Source: Numida meleagris
Taxonomy: Eukaryota > Chordata > Aves > Galliformes > Numididae
NCBI RefSeq assembly: GCF_002078875.1
Contig: NC_034414.1
Coordinates: 25,578,637 to 25,642,636 of the forward strand
DNA: 64,000 nucleotides
Direction of reading: 5' to 3'
Shown here: piece by piece, positions 1 to 13,200 of the stretch
Numbering within the stretch: the first letter of the stretch is position 1
Layout: each line of letters starts with the position of its first letter
Notes under the pieces: model-generated
Seen by the model: the letters and a program-made list of their open reading frames with translations, nothing else
What the model was told of the DNA's origin: nothing
The model's database searches: none
Made by a program: the position numbers and the translations under genes

Positions 1-1101
1 TAGAGTAGACTGTGATTTTAATTTTTTTTATTACTTCCAAAGAAGCTTGAAAACACAGGACTCTTTATATTCCTTTGAATGCCAGAGCCACCTTTTAGTT
101 GTTTGCAGCTGCCCAGAACTGTATTCATGATTGATTTTTTTGATAGGAACTGGGCTATGCTCCTGCAGACCTCAAAGCTTTGCACTTGCAGTAGCAGGGC
201 TCCAACTGTCTGTTTTACTAGATGCGTTTTGGCCCTCATTCTTGCATCTCCATCAGTCCTTTTAAATTACCTGTTGTCAACACCCTGGCAATCTGGCTAT
301 AGTTACCTTATTCAATATTGTTAGCAACATTGTGGAACTGGGGTGATAGCTTCTTCTCTATGTGTGTGGCAGCCGGAATAAACAGGAGACTCCTGCTAAG
401 GAGATACAGGGTTCATGTGGCACAATCTTGTTGTGACATGGGAAAGGGTGCATTTCCTTATTCTGCAGGAGTCCTCTGTATTTAAGTTTGCTTCAGAGAA
501 CTTGCCTGCCTAGGACTGCCTGTCTTCCGCTTCCCATCTCATGAGTGTTCCAAGCAGCCTCTGTGGGGGCAGGGGTGAAAGGGAAGCATAACAGATGCAT
601 GGCAACTGAAATAAGTCACTCTTTGTCCATTGTGCTGATATGCTATCCTTTGAATGTGGCACTCTTCCCCTTCATTGCTGTACAGAAGCAGTTTCTGCAA
701 TCAATAAACAAAAAATAGCACCCACCAAAAGATGATCCTCCCTCCCTTTCTTTTGAGGTTGCTTGACTTGGATTTCCCACTTGGTTATGCACTGGTAAAT
801 GATGATGCCCTCCAGTGATGATTAAGTGTCCTCTTTGGTGGTCCTTCAGGGAGAGTGCCTGTCTGTGGTGGGACTCTGGGTTGCATGGTAAGGAGAATGA
901 CTTTTGCTTTGGGACTTCCTGGCTTTCCTTGGGACTTTGCTTGTTCAAGAGACAGGTCTTCCCAGCCAGCTGCTCTTTCTATGTGTTTTAGCAACAATGT
1001 ATTTACCAGATCCCTGCAGTGAATCTGCACTCCCATGCTTGACCTCCTTCCTCGAACTCCGCAAGAGCACGAGTTAACCAGGCTGTTCTCTCTTTGCACA
1101 G
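1..1101 (+). other. MAPKBP1: MAPKBP1 intron, 3' part (window starts inside the gene)
   Basis: The first coding exon in the window begins after a pyrimidine tract and CAG at 1099-1101 and continues an open codon (phase 2). The bases before it must therefore be intron. I looked for the preceding WD40 exon expected from the mammalian protein and did not find it, so it lies upstream of the window. Nothing else supportable is seen here. Antisense open frames across 785-1393 look like chance. Confidence 0.7.
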
Positions 1102-1291
1102 TCGTCTTTTCTCCGGTATGGCTGATGCAAAGTATCCGGACACGATTGCCTTGACCTTTGACCCCACCAACCAGTGGCTTTCCTGTGTATACAATGACCA
1201 CAGCCTGTACGTATGGGATGTCAAAGACCCGAAGAAAGTGGGCAAGGTCTACTCTGCTTTGTATCACTCGTCCTGTGTGTGGAATGTTGAG
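1102..1291 (+). CDS. MAPKBP1: MAPKBP1 window exon 1 (WD40)
   Basis: Acceptor TTTGCACAG, donor GAG/GTAAAT. The first base completes a Ser codon from the upstream exon (phase 2 in, phase 0 out). It encodes the segment starting [17 protein letters not shown] and includes a WD-type strand, [15 protein letters not shown]. It matches the mammalian protein almost residue for residue. Confidence 0.95.
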
Positions 1292-4200
1292 GTAAATATA
1301 GACAGGGAATGTTGTCTGCAGGTTCCAAGTCTTGGGTTGCAAGTTGTGGCTAGGGAGGTAATCTGAAGAACTGCTAGACTTAAATGTAAACACTGAACAC
1401 AGAGAGAAAGAATTAACTCAACTTTCTTTCCGTGATTACTGTGGTTCTTATGGGCTTGTTTTGGAATTGGAGGCAGTTCTTCAGCTGCGCTGCCATTGTG
1501 GACCAGATGCTTTAGATGCAGTGTGTTACTGCATCTTGCTACTAAAATGTGAGAATTCAGAGAAGAGACAGAACTGTACAAAGTTGGATGGAGGGGTTTC
1601 TTTCACGAATGCCCAAGAGTTTACTGCTGTCCTCAGTAAAGGTGCTTGAGGTCTGTGGTGAGCAAGAGCTCCGAAGTCAGAGAGATGAAACAAGTAATAA
1701 GGTCTCAGCTCTGATCCTCATTAACCCCTTTACCAGTACTTCCTGCATTAGCTTCTCAATTGGTTATTGCCTTCCATTTTATCTAGATGACTTCCCTTGA
1801 ATGGACAGAGGGAAGTCTAGGAGATATAGGTACAATTGGTATGATGATATATATCCTGACAGTGGTCAGGAAAGGGAAAAGTAGAAAGAAGGTGGGAAGA
1901 GGTTGAGAACTCTTCTTGTATGTTGATTAATTACATCTCTCCTTTCCTCCTGATTTATAAATCCACAATAGTACTTGAAATTCTCAAACAACAGTGTAGC
2001 ATTTTTGCATAGCTTTTGAATCATTACAAACAAAAGATGCTGAATTATTGCAAGCTTCTGCATTAAGGGAAGCATGTTTATCATCTTGATAACATTTGAA
2101 ATGAATGTGAAACTCTAGTTTGGGAACACATTTTCCTTAGGAGGACTCCTGTCTAGTCTCTTGCTGTTCCAGAATGGAGAGAGGCCAGCTCTTTGATTTC
2201 ATTTTGTTTTGAAATTTGCTGCTGGTGATGCCAGTGCAGGGCAATCACATTCAGAGGTTGATTTTACCTGCCCTTAGATGTATCCTGAGGTGAAAGACAA
2301 CAATCAGTCATGCCTCCCCCCTGGTTCTTTCATCACCTGCTCCTCTGACAACACCATTCGTCTGTGGAACACTGAGAGCTCCAACATTCATGGCACCACC
2401 CTGCACCGCAACATCCTGAGCAATGTAAGACCCCACGGTTTTATCTCCTCATTGCCCTTGGGATTGTTCTTTTTTAATATATAAGTATTCCCAAGTTAAG
2501 GCTCAAACTTCTTTAGACCTCTAACTCAATGGAGGCTTCTGTATAAGTAGAGCAAATGTTTAATAAAATATATGGACCTGAAGAAGCATAAAGGGAGTAT
2601 CATATGGAAAGATAGTTTGTCTGAAATGGCCCTGGGGGGATTGTTGCTTTTTCTGTAAATCACACAAGGGTAGACTAAGTTTAGTCTTTTCATACTGTAA
2701 CTGGTTCATGCCATATGCATCAGGAGAACTGCCGCTCTTTTTCCCAATCCCTGTGTTGTGTAACCACTTTGAGATTTATTTGGAAAAGGTGTATTAAATG
2801 GGACGAAGGCTTGGGAGAATTGAATGAGAAATATTTCACCCTCACTATTGTCATTTGTCTTGGAAGATCTGTGAGCAAAGTAGCCCTAACCTTGCCTCAG
2901 CAATTTACTCATGGTGGAAAAAAATCCTGCTTTCCCTGCCAGAGAGTTCTGAAAAGGCATGGGCATGATTTGGATGGTCTTTTAGATTCCTGCTGTATCC
3001 CCTGCTACATTGTAATTACTAATCTCAGAGCTTGCTTGTTTTGTGGGAGATGCTGTTAATTTCCAACCCAAAGGGGAATCTTTTGCAAATGGTGGTTGTG
3101 AGACACATCTGTGAAACTTCTCCCCTACAGTATGAAAGGGACTGTTTGCTTTTAGCTGAAAGGTGTCACCAATTACGGAATTACTGCCAGTTAAGTTTTT
3201 ATGTTGTCCAGAAGCCTGATTTGTAAGCAGGATACTTCATTTTAGTATTTTGTAACTAGTTAATATTTTTCTGATTTATTGTTTCCCTAGGACTTGATGA
3301 AAATCATCTATGTAGATGACAACACTCAGGTACTTCTGGACACAGATTACAACTCAGGGGGAAGTGCAGACAAAGCTGATACACAAGTGATGGACACAAA
3401 GGTGGGGATACGCACTGTCTGTGTGAGTCCCAGTGGGGAGCACCTGGCCTCGGGGGACAGGATAGGCACTCTCAGGTAATCCCATGGAACTTCTTGTGCA
3501 GGATGAGAGCTGGATAGGCATGAGAATCAAACCAAGATCTTGCTGGTTTTATTAAGCATACTGAAATCAGTCATATTATGTCGTAGGATATATGAGTTGC
3601 AATCTCTGCAGGAAATGCTGAAGGTGGAAGCCCATGACTCTGAGATTCTGTGCCTGGAGTACTCCAAACCTGACACAGGTAAACGTAATTGAGTTATTTC
3701 CCTCTACTGGGCCGGTAGAACCAGACTTTGAAAAAGGCATCTTCCTTTTACTCTTCCTTGGAATATTGTAGGCTGAGATTTAAACTTGTTCTTTCTGTTG
3801 TTGTGGTGTGAAATCTGAGAGCCTTTCTTAGTGTCCATCCATGCACTTCCCTATAGTATAATGTTATGCCCCTTAGATGACTTAAGAAGAAGCTGTTGTA
3901 AAATGGTGACTGGAAGAGAAAATGGATTTTTCAGTAATGGTTTTCCCCTCTTTTTTGACTTTCTTAAAGGGTTAAAGCTCTTAGCCTCAGCCAGTCGGGA
4001 TAGATTGATTCATGTCTTGGATGCTGGAAAGGACTACAGCTTGCAGCAGACCCTGGATGAACATTCTTCTTCCATCACTTCTGTGAAGTTTGCAGGTAGA
4101 TAACCACAGCCTCCCTCCAAAGTTGGACTTGAGTACTGCTGTTCTGCTGTTGTCTCACTGTGGCTGTGAAGTAATTTTATCTACCTAAATACTAGCTTAG

Positions 4201-7200
4201 ACTAGGATAAAGATACAGGTCCCTTTTTGTCATCTCCTGTAGCTTTAGTCCTAACAGAAGGTGCCTTCTTTTTCCCCTTCCCCCCCCCCCCTCCTTTTTT
4301 ACTCCTTCAAAAAAAGTGATTGAAGCCTCAAGCATTGAAGCCTCTCCTGACTGAAGCCTCAAGCATTTCTTTAGAAATCCATTTTCTATGGTGATTTATT
4401 CCTTGTAACTAGCATCAGATGGTTACATCCTGTCCTTAGTGAGAAGAACTGTGGAACAGTCATCCTCCAAAAAACCCTAAAAGCCACAAAAAATATTTTG
4501 AGGTTAACTGGTCACAAGTAGATCTGTCATTGCAAACCAGTGTAAGACTTTGCAGTTATGGTTATAGAGCATGCTGTATCCCCAGCAGCCTTACTACTGG
4601 TGCTCAAAGACATTAGTGTGTTTTGGTGTGCTATTGTCAAAGAGCTGCTAGGGTTGGCTATCAGAGGGGCTGGTAGCCAAAAGTGACAGGAGGGCAGGCA
4701 GAGGTAGTGATGTCAGTGGCAATGGCAAGGTCCCACAGAACATAAACAAGGTGAAACAGACAGAGTCCAGTGACAGTAACTACATTCAGCCAGCAGTTCA
4801 GATCACCAGACAAATCTATAGTGATAAGACAAATCCAAGATCAAGTCAGGAAGACAAGTCAGCAAATCAAAGTCAGTCTGGAGGGGACAGTAAGGCTGAT
4901 CACAGTAAAGTGACTTGCAGGCAAGTCTACAGCAACAAGGCAGGTTTGAATGTAAATCAGGAAGTTAAGTGTAAGGGGCAGGATTTGGATCAGTAGGGTA
5001 TGTGGCCAGGCATGGGTGTGGCTGCAGTGCTGTTGCAGTGATGTTTAGTTGGGGTTCAAGGATGAGAACCTGAGCTTGAAAGTAGCTCCTGAGTGAAGAG
5101 CAGGGACCTTGCTGAAGCTTCATAGAACACCTTCAGGGAACTTCTGCTGAGGATCTTTCAATCTTTTTCTCAAGTAACTCTAAAGTTGGCAAAAGTCCTC
5201 TGATAGCTCTGTCTTTTTGGTGAGTTGGCTTTGAATGCAGCCAGCTGAACTCCTAGGAGATGAGGGAAATGCACTCATGGCCCTGGCAGCTAAGGCCATT
5301 GCGCTGTTCTGTAAGCTAAATGCAGCCCTGCTCTAAGTGGGTGCTGTTCAAGTGGGCTTGTGTGATATTGGATACATTTTTATTCCACTGAGATTTTGCT
5401 TTGATGAAGGAATAGACTGGTGTGCTAATAGAGTGCTAAGGGAAGACAAAATCCTGACCCTTCAATAAGAAAAGGCAGGAAGAAGTATGTGACTAAGTTT
5501 GATGACTGAAATGTGCCTATTGTCCATTTTAAACTTATGCTGAGTGTAATTTACTTATTTCTTGTCATATTGCCACAAAATGCTGTGGCACATAGAGTAT
5601 AAGAATGCTAGCATGTTACTAGGAGAGAAGACAGAATTACATCCTGATCTGTTATGTAAGGCCTTTGTATTGAGGCCTTATGCACTTGGAGTATTGACAA
5701 ATTCTGTCCCTTAGAAGGGGCTTCTGTATTGCTACAGCATCATACTGCTAGGGTAGTAGCCAGTTTTAGTTAATTAGTACGGGAATAAAAGAGCAGTGGT
5801 ATAAATTGAAGCATTTCTTCCACCTTGTATTTGTATTTATCTTTTGATTGGCTCCTGCCTTTTTGTTCTAGCCAATGATGGGAAAGTGCGAATGATAAGC
5901 TGTGGGGCAGACAAGAGCATCTATTTCCGCACTGCGCAGAAGGTAACATTATTGCAGCTTTCTGTGTGTTTTTTTCTGTTTTTTTTTAATAATCTCACCA
6001 CAAAGGAACTACTTTAAAGAGTGATATCAGAGTTTATGTAAGAGCTTGTTGCTATTTCAGCCTCAGTGTCTCCCACTCTGTCTCAGTACAAGAGATTACA
6101 TTCAGAGAATATTTCTGTTAAGCATACAGCTGCCGGAAACCTGACCTCTCAGCAATATGCGAAGTAGAGAGCTGTTAGGATATCTGCTTTTCTTTCGCTG
6201 ACCCAGATATTGTGAAGAGTGGTGAAAGAGTATGGGCTGGAGGGAGGAATTTGCTGTGCTGCTCCCAGCAGACCTTGTTAGTGGGAAGGGTCGTTTTATG
6301 CTGTCTGTGTGAGAAGGCTTATCTGTATTTAGAAGTTTTTAATAATTAGTTAACTACTTGATTTTGACATAGCATTTTACCCATATGCTTAGACAGGGGA
6401 AGGAGTTCAGTTTACCCGAACACATCACATTGTTAGGAAGACCACTCTGTATGACATGGATGTGGACCCCAGCTGGAAATATGCAGCTATTGGCTGTCAG
6501 GATCGTAACATCAGGTTAGTTCAGGTCTTGTCTTGAAAATATTATTGAAATAATGAATGAGTAGGTCAAGGCAGTTCCAGCACCATCTTTGTTCCTTGGT
6601 TCTTTGCTGCAGCATTTTGATCTGAGGTCTTACCTCATGCTCTGTGAGGTTGTTTCTTTTATCAGCAAGGGGAAAAGCAGAGTTCAAAGTGTGGACATAC
6701 AGAAATGTCCATTGGGCTCTTGGCTTCTCACTACATTGCTCTGCAGAGCGAAGTCTTTCTACTGGGGAGAGAAAGTATGCCTTCCTTGGCAAGCACACCA
6801 TTGAGCTATGGGACAAGAACTTCTGTACTGTGGTCATTTTTGCTTTTACAGGTATGTCCAATAAGAAGCTGTGAGGTCCTGTGAAGTAGCTGGGACTGAC
6901 GGAACCTAAAACTGAGCTAGATGTGACTGTCTTTTTACAAGTGGAGTCTATTCTCCGTTCCCTTTTGATCAATTTGTCAGTCTGTCTCCTTCTACCTTCA
7001 AAGCAAAGGAGACTCTGTAGTTGTGTGTCTCCTGTTGTATCTGGGTGAGATGCTGAGAGCTCTGGACATAATTCAGTGCCACTGCTAAATTTCATTTGTT
7101 TTTGAATTCTCATATAATTAAAGGGTTTTGCTCTCCTACTTGACTCCTCTGCAGTGCTGTGATACTATACTTATTCTTGATTATCAGCTTGAGAATCAAA

Positions 7201-10200
7201 CCTGAATTTTAAATCACATAATCTACTTGATACTGAATCATTCAGTCTTGGGCCTCCACATTACTTTCCTGATCGTTTCTTAAACCATTTAAATGGTGAC
7301 TGTAGTTTGTAGAGGCTGCAGCTCCCAGGGATGAGGCCTGTCATGAGGAGCAGAAAGACAGAAGGTTCCTGGTGACAAAAGCCACAGAGCAGTGCATGGG
7401 TAAAATGCATGATATTAACTTACTTTTCCCTCAGGGTTTTCAACATAAGCAGTGGGAAGCAGAAGAAGCTTTACAAGGGATCACAAGGTGAAGATGGCAC
7501 CCTCATCAAAGTAAGCTGTTTTCTTTCTTCTTCCCTTTTTGTTTTTCCTGTTCTTATGAGTGCACCTTAGAGCTCAGAAAATGATATATGAATCTGGACA
7601 TAATACCTTTCTTTTTCCCTTCTTGCTTGCTCTCTACTTTGCTTTTCCTTATCCTGCTTCCTCTTCCTTCTTCCTCTGTCCTTAAGGGCTGGTAAAGTGT
7701 TTGGATTTCATCAGGCTAAAATAGGAAGAATCCAGTGTATGATCATAACTTCTCTGTCCTCTGTCTGAAGCAATACACAGACTCATGCTGCATAAGCAAG
7801 CAGAACTGCAACAATATTAATCAGGAGATAATTCAGTCCATTTACTTTAGTCCTTGTATTTGTGCTCCAGATAGCTCATTCTGACTTTCTTGATTGTTGC
7901 TCTCAGTTTTTGAAGGTGGAGTCGGCTGTTGATCAGTGTTTGAGAAGTGTTGTTGCCAGAAAGCAAATAGAAATGGCTTTACAAGTTGATAAAATTACGC
8001 AGCATCTGCCTTAAAAAGCTCGTGTTCTTTGGGCCATAGAGTGCTGGACAGCCCCAGTACTGTTTAGACAGTCTGTTCATGTTTCACACCTGCTGAGTAT
8101 GTCCAGGCTTTGGGGCAGCATGCCTGCATCTGCCACTTTGTCCTTCCCCTGGTAAAACAAGTGTTGTTATAGGGTTAGTGCTAATAGTGATGCCAGTACA
8201 TTGAGGTATGGAAGAGTTGTATCCTCATCTTCAAAGGGGAAAGACCAGTTGACAGAACCAAAGTATTTCTCAAGTTACCACACAAGCTTCTTCACTGTAT
8301 TTGTTTTCACTATTAATTTTAATAGTTTTTAAAACATTTTTTTTTCTGTTCAGCTTCACAGGCTAGCAATATTATTGATTCGTATAAATAATTTGGTCAA
8401 AAAAATGGAGGGGAAAGCAAATAGCTTTGTTCAGCCTCATTTCTTCTGTTTTATAGAAAAAAATAAGTTCTCCTTCTCTGTGTCTATTACATTCCTGCAA
8501 AGTTTTTATAAACTCAGGTGCTTGATTATGTTTTTCTCAGAGCACAAATCTGGAATTGTTGCTTGAAGCTGGATTCTTTGTTTTTAATATTTGTTTTTTT
8601 CATGTGTAGCTCAAGTGGAGAATCTCAATTATTTTTAATGTTGCTTTGTTCATTTTTAGGACAATTATATAACCAAGGGATTATAGTTCTCTCTGGAATT
8701 TAAACTTATTTGTCATGTTGTTCTGAGATCATAACATACATTGCAGTTTAGCAAGTAGAACCCAAACAGTGACATTTGAAGCCAAAGATACTGCCTAGCC
8801 AAAGAAAGCTATCATTATTTAAATATAACGGCTCCTTCAAAAACACACAAGCTTTTGCTCTCAATTCCTCAAAGTTACACAAAGGATAAAGCAGAATATT
8901 TGCTGATAATAGCTATATTTACTGTGTAGTGTAGACTTTAGCCCTAGTGAAGTATCTGATCCAAGCTAAAATAAAAATGAGTGTATATTTATTTAAAAAA
9001 AAACAAAAAACCCACACATCATGATTAAAGATGGTTTTTCTCTGTTAGTTTCTCTCCTCGGGATTGGAATTTTTAAGTACTTCACTTAACAGCTCTGATT
9101 TTTTTTTTTTAATTTTCTTTTTGTTTTGACCTTATGGTAGGAGAAAATAAGACCCTCCAGTACTTTGAAGGAGGTAGGAAAGAGAAGTATAGCCCTGTGC
9201 ATTGGTAATGGTGCCTTCAGAGTCATGAAGGCATTTAATGTAAGTGCCTTTAGTCTCTGATTGGGTTGGAAATAGTTTTCTAGTTAGTCAGTTTGTTCTA
9301 GCTGCTTACTGAGGCTGGAAATTTGTCCTGTGATGTGGGTAGCCTGGTACTCAATTGATGTCCAGTGGAGCTACTTTGCATTTTATATTGTCAACAACTG
9401 TGACTGTCTTTGGTGTTCTGGACCATTTTCATGCAGTTTGAAAGAACTTTCTCAACAAGTCTTCACACCTCTCTTACTTCCTCAACAGGTGCAAACGGAT
9501 CCCTCTGGGCTTTATATTGCAACCAGTTGTTCTGACAAGAACCTCTCCATCTTTGATTTCTATTCTGGCGAGTGTGTTGCAACCATGTATGGGCACTCAG
9601 GTAGGGCATGTAAACTTCTGGAAATGCTTTTTTCTGCTGATGACTATATTACTGTCTGATACTAGTCAAAGCTTTCTGAAGGTTCATCCCCACCAAAGTT
9701 TTGGGTATTTTGGACTAGGTTGTAGTTGAGTTACAGTTGTGGTTTATTTCATTCCAGTTTAAACCCTTTTAGAATGAATTTTGCACGCGTGCAGATGCAT
9801 GCCTCTCAAGCCATGTATTTGTTTGCGCAATTAGTAGCCTAAATAAGGTAGTCTTTGTTTTTTCAGTGTACACTATTAGCTCTTGCCATGCAGAGGCTAT
9901 TCCATTATAGACAAGAAGAGACTTCAGTCTTCATGCTTACTTTGCCTTAAGATACTCTTTCTATTCTTTGTTAGATGGTTATGGTAATTGGGACATATTG
10001 ATATGTCAAGTGTTGGCTTTAATCTGTCTATCTGTCTTCAGCTCAGCATTTCAAATTCTATTTGGCTAATGATCTGTTCTACCTATTGTAATAATTAAAG
10101 AGAGGTTTATTGATCTTTAATTCACACAGAAATTGTGACTGGGATGAAATTCAGTAATGACTGCAAACATCTGATCTCTGTTTCTGGTGACAGGTAAGAG

Positions 10201-13200
10201 GGGATTGCTTGTTTGTGATATCACCTTTGTCATTTCACACTAGATTTAGTTTGTCCAGAAGGAAGGTTGATTTATTTTATGAGTAATGTTTTATGAAGTC
10301 CAAAGAAACATTAGAGCTTTCTGAATCCAAAATGAGTGCTGTTGGCAAAAGTTGTCCTTCCATAACACAAGGCATCCATGTGAAGTGTTTTGCTTGTGGT
10401 TTTGAGTACAGGTGCTGTTCCCTGTTAGAAAGGAGACAAAGGATATGGCCTGTTACTTTACCACCCCCAAGTCAATAACATAATGCAGTGTAATGGATTT
10501 TGTGATATTATGAACTGTGGTGCTTGAGTTTTCATCAGGTGAACAGGCCTGCCTAGCAGAAAAAAGGATTGGCTTGTCCCCAGTCTTTCTGCTTCTGTCC
10601 ATGTGGCCCTCTTCCCTGCTCCCCTAAGTCAGCTGTTGTGCAGCTGACCCCTCAGTAAGTTAATGTGGGTCACTAAATCGGGACCCCTTCCTCCCCCAAG
10701 ATGTAGTTTCTACTGATTTATTGAGCTAAATCAGCTCATGAAAACCGTAGGTAATCACTAGACTGAGCCTAAGGGAAAAGCAGAATATATGCCAAATGTA
10801 ATGATTGTAGAGGTGAGTTGACCCCCTGCTTCTGGAATCATTGAATGCTTAAATCAGCTGAACCTAATTAGATTTTTCCTTTGAGACATGATTTTTCCTG
10901 GAGTGCTTTTTCAAGGCACAGTAACACAGATTTTTTTTCCTCTCTCTCTCCTATTAATAATACACGATTTAAGTGGAAGTGGTTTTAGAGTGAGAGAGTT
11001 GTTGCAGAATGTAAGATATATGATCTTAAGTTGAATCAGTTATTTATTTCTGTCTTTCGGTAAAAAGTAAATAATTTCGTTTTCTTCTTTATCTTTCGCG
11101 TGTATGAACAGAAGAGGGGAAAAGCTGCAGAATAAGGACTTTTGTTGTAGATATCTGATAAATTCCAGAAACATGGAAGGTTTGAGGTACTCAGTTATCC
11201 TTGTGATTTTAGTGCAACGTTCCCTCACTGATATGAGTGTCATTTTCTTCACTAGCGGTGTGGAGGAGGTGGATGAGAAGTGAGAAAGGGATTCATGAAG
11301 AACTTAGCCTAAGGAGAAGATAAATTGTGGGGTTTTTTTCAAAGAAGAACAGAAGAAAATAGTTTGTTCACATGCTGTAGCATGTGTAAAGAGTGAAACA
11401 GAATAGAAAGAAAAATGGAGATGAAGAAGGGCACAAGGACTGAGAGACTTGAGAGAAAATTACTGCAGGGGAGGAAAAAAAAAGTAAAAGGGATAGGTAG
11501 AAGCATACTTACAAAGAGCTTCATGTTGAATTGTAACGTGTTTACAAGTTCATGCTGTTTCCTGCTAGGTTTGATTACTGTGGGGGTGGGATAAATGAAC
11601 AAGCCATATTTGCTTTCTGAATTTTGTTTATTGCTTTTTGGTGTTGTCTTGGCAGCTGATTATAGTTGCTGCTGTGTTCAAGAGAGCTGCTGTTTGAGGA
11701 GAAGCAGCTGGCTGCCTAGGGTTGCCATAGTTCCCAGATGCAGTGCCTCACAACTTTCTCTTTGCTAAAAATCTGAGGAGAGGAATGACAGCTGTTGATG
11801 AGAAGCTTCTGTGTCTGTATGTGACTTGAGTAGCTGGGAGTGATGTTCCTGATCTTTGTCACAAGCAAGTAGGGCTGAGGCGTGAGAAGAGAAATGTCAG
11901 CTTTTCATGAAGATCTCCACAGACTCTTCATTTGTTTCCTTTTGGTGTGGCATGAAAATGAAACCTCTGAAAATATCTTTCTATGAGACAAAATAAATGG
12001 AGAAGATACTGTTGCTTTTGGCATTTTTTCTCTGGTCCAGAAGACCAAAAATTCATGGTCATTGTTCAAAATGGCAGGGCAGAGTAATTTTTACAAACTA
12101 GCAAGGAAAAAAGGAAGGGCTGTTGTTGAAGGTTCCTTGGTGAACTGGAGTACCAATGAATATGGTGACACTGACAGCTCTTGAAGAACTTGTTTAAATT
12201 CTCTTTGGATTCCAAAGTAGCATGCAGGATGTTATAAGTGATAGCAGTAACACCACCTCTGTTTCTACATCAGTGTAAATACATCCAGCTAGACAGGTAT
12301 GTTGGGTCAGATGAAAAGAACTAGTTAGCACTGAGATTATATTTCAAAGAAAATATTGGTTGCTTTATTTTCTATTACGTGAAGATGAGATACTGTATTC
12401 TCTGCTATGATGTGGAATTTTTTTTTAAAGCCAAATTTCTGAAGAAAAGGAGACCAATGAGATGACACTGTTTATTTCCTTTTCTTAAACACTTTTGAAA
12501 AGCTGGTCAGATCGTGGAATAAAGGTACAAGATTAAACATGAGTCTGCACAAATCTCTTCAGTTACTCTAGTCCATAGAGAACCTTTCCCAGGCAGGTTT
12601 TACCTTGTCGTGAGGCCTGTGGTAAGATTGAGTTTCCGTGATGCTGCTATTCTGTGTTCTCCCTATCACAACTCAAAAGTCTCGTCTGCCTTTGCAAAGG
12701 GAGTTGGTAATTTCAATAAACTGAACTGAGACTTAAACCCAGCTTCACTTTTCCTTCTTTCAGTTGTATCTTTATCTGGCGTCTGAGCTCAGAGATGACC
12801 ATCAACATGCGGCAGCGACTGTCTGACATGAAGCAGAGAGGGAAGCAGGCAGAAAAGTCTCCTCCACGCAAGACAGCTGGACTTATGAGGTGAGCAGAAT
12901 AGACTGAGAGGAGCTTGCTGGCTCTGTAGGGCTTAAAGTGAAAAGTATAGCACTGGGGTTCAACTGAAAAGTTTCTGCTGTTTCCACTGATAGTATTCTA
13001 AAAGCTCTTACTCCATTCTCTTGTGGTATTTCTGCCTTTCCTTTGGATATAGAAACCTGACTGTGATCTTCCAGACAGGCTTACCTAGTGTTGCTTCACT
13101 GATTGCAGTATGCATATAATGCCGCTGGTGTCTTAATTTAGTTTACTGATGTAAACTAATAAGCAGTTTATCTAGCAGTACTGAGATTAGTACAGGGCAT

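Noticed and set aside
785..1393. 202-codon antisense open frame across MAPKBP1 window exon 1
   Set aside because: It is opposite a conserved exon plus intron and has no similarity to any family I know. Most likely a shadow frame.
4751..4996. 81-codon open frame in a MAPKBP1 intron
   Set aside because: Arises from repeat-like AAGTCAG-rich sequence. No splice sites in phase with the neighbouring exons.
6511..7113. 200-codon antisense open frame in a MAPKBP1 intron
   Set aside because: No recognisable domain and no splice or promoter context. One or so frame of this length is expected by chance in 64 kb over six frames.
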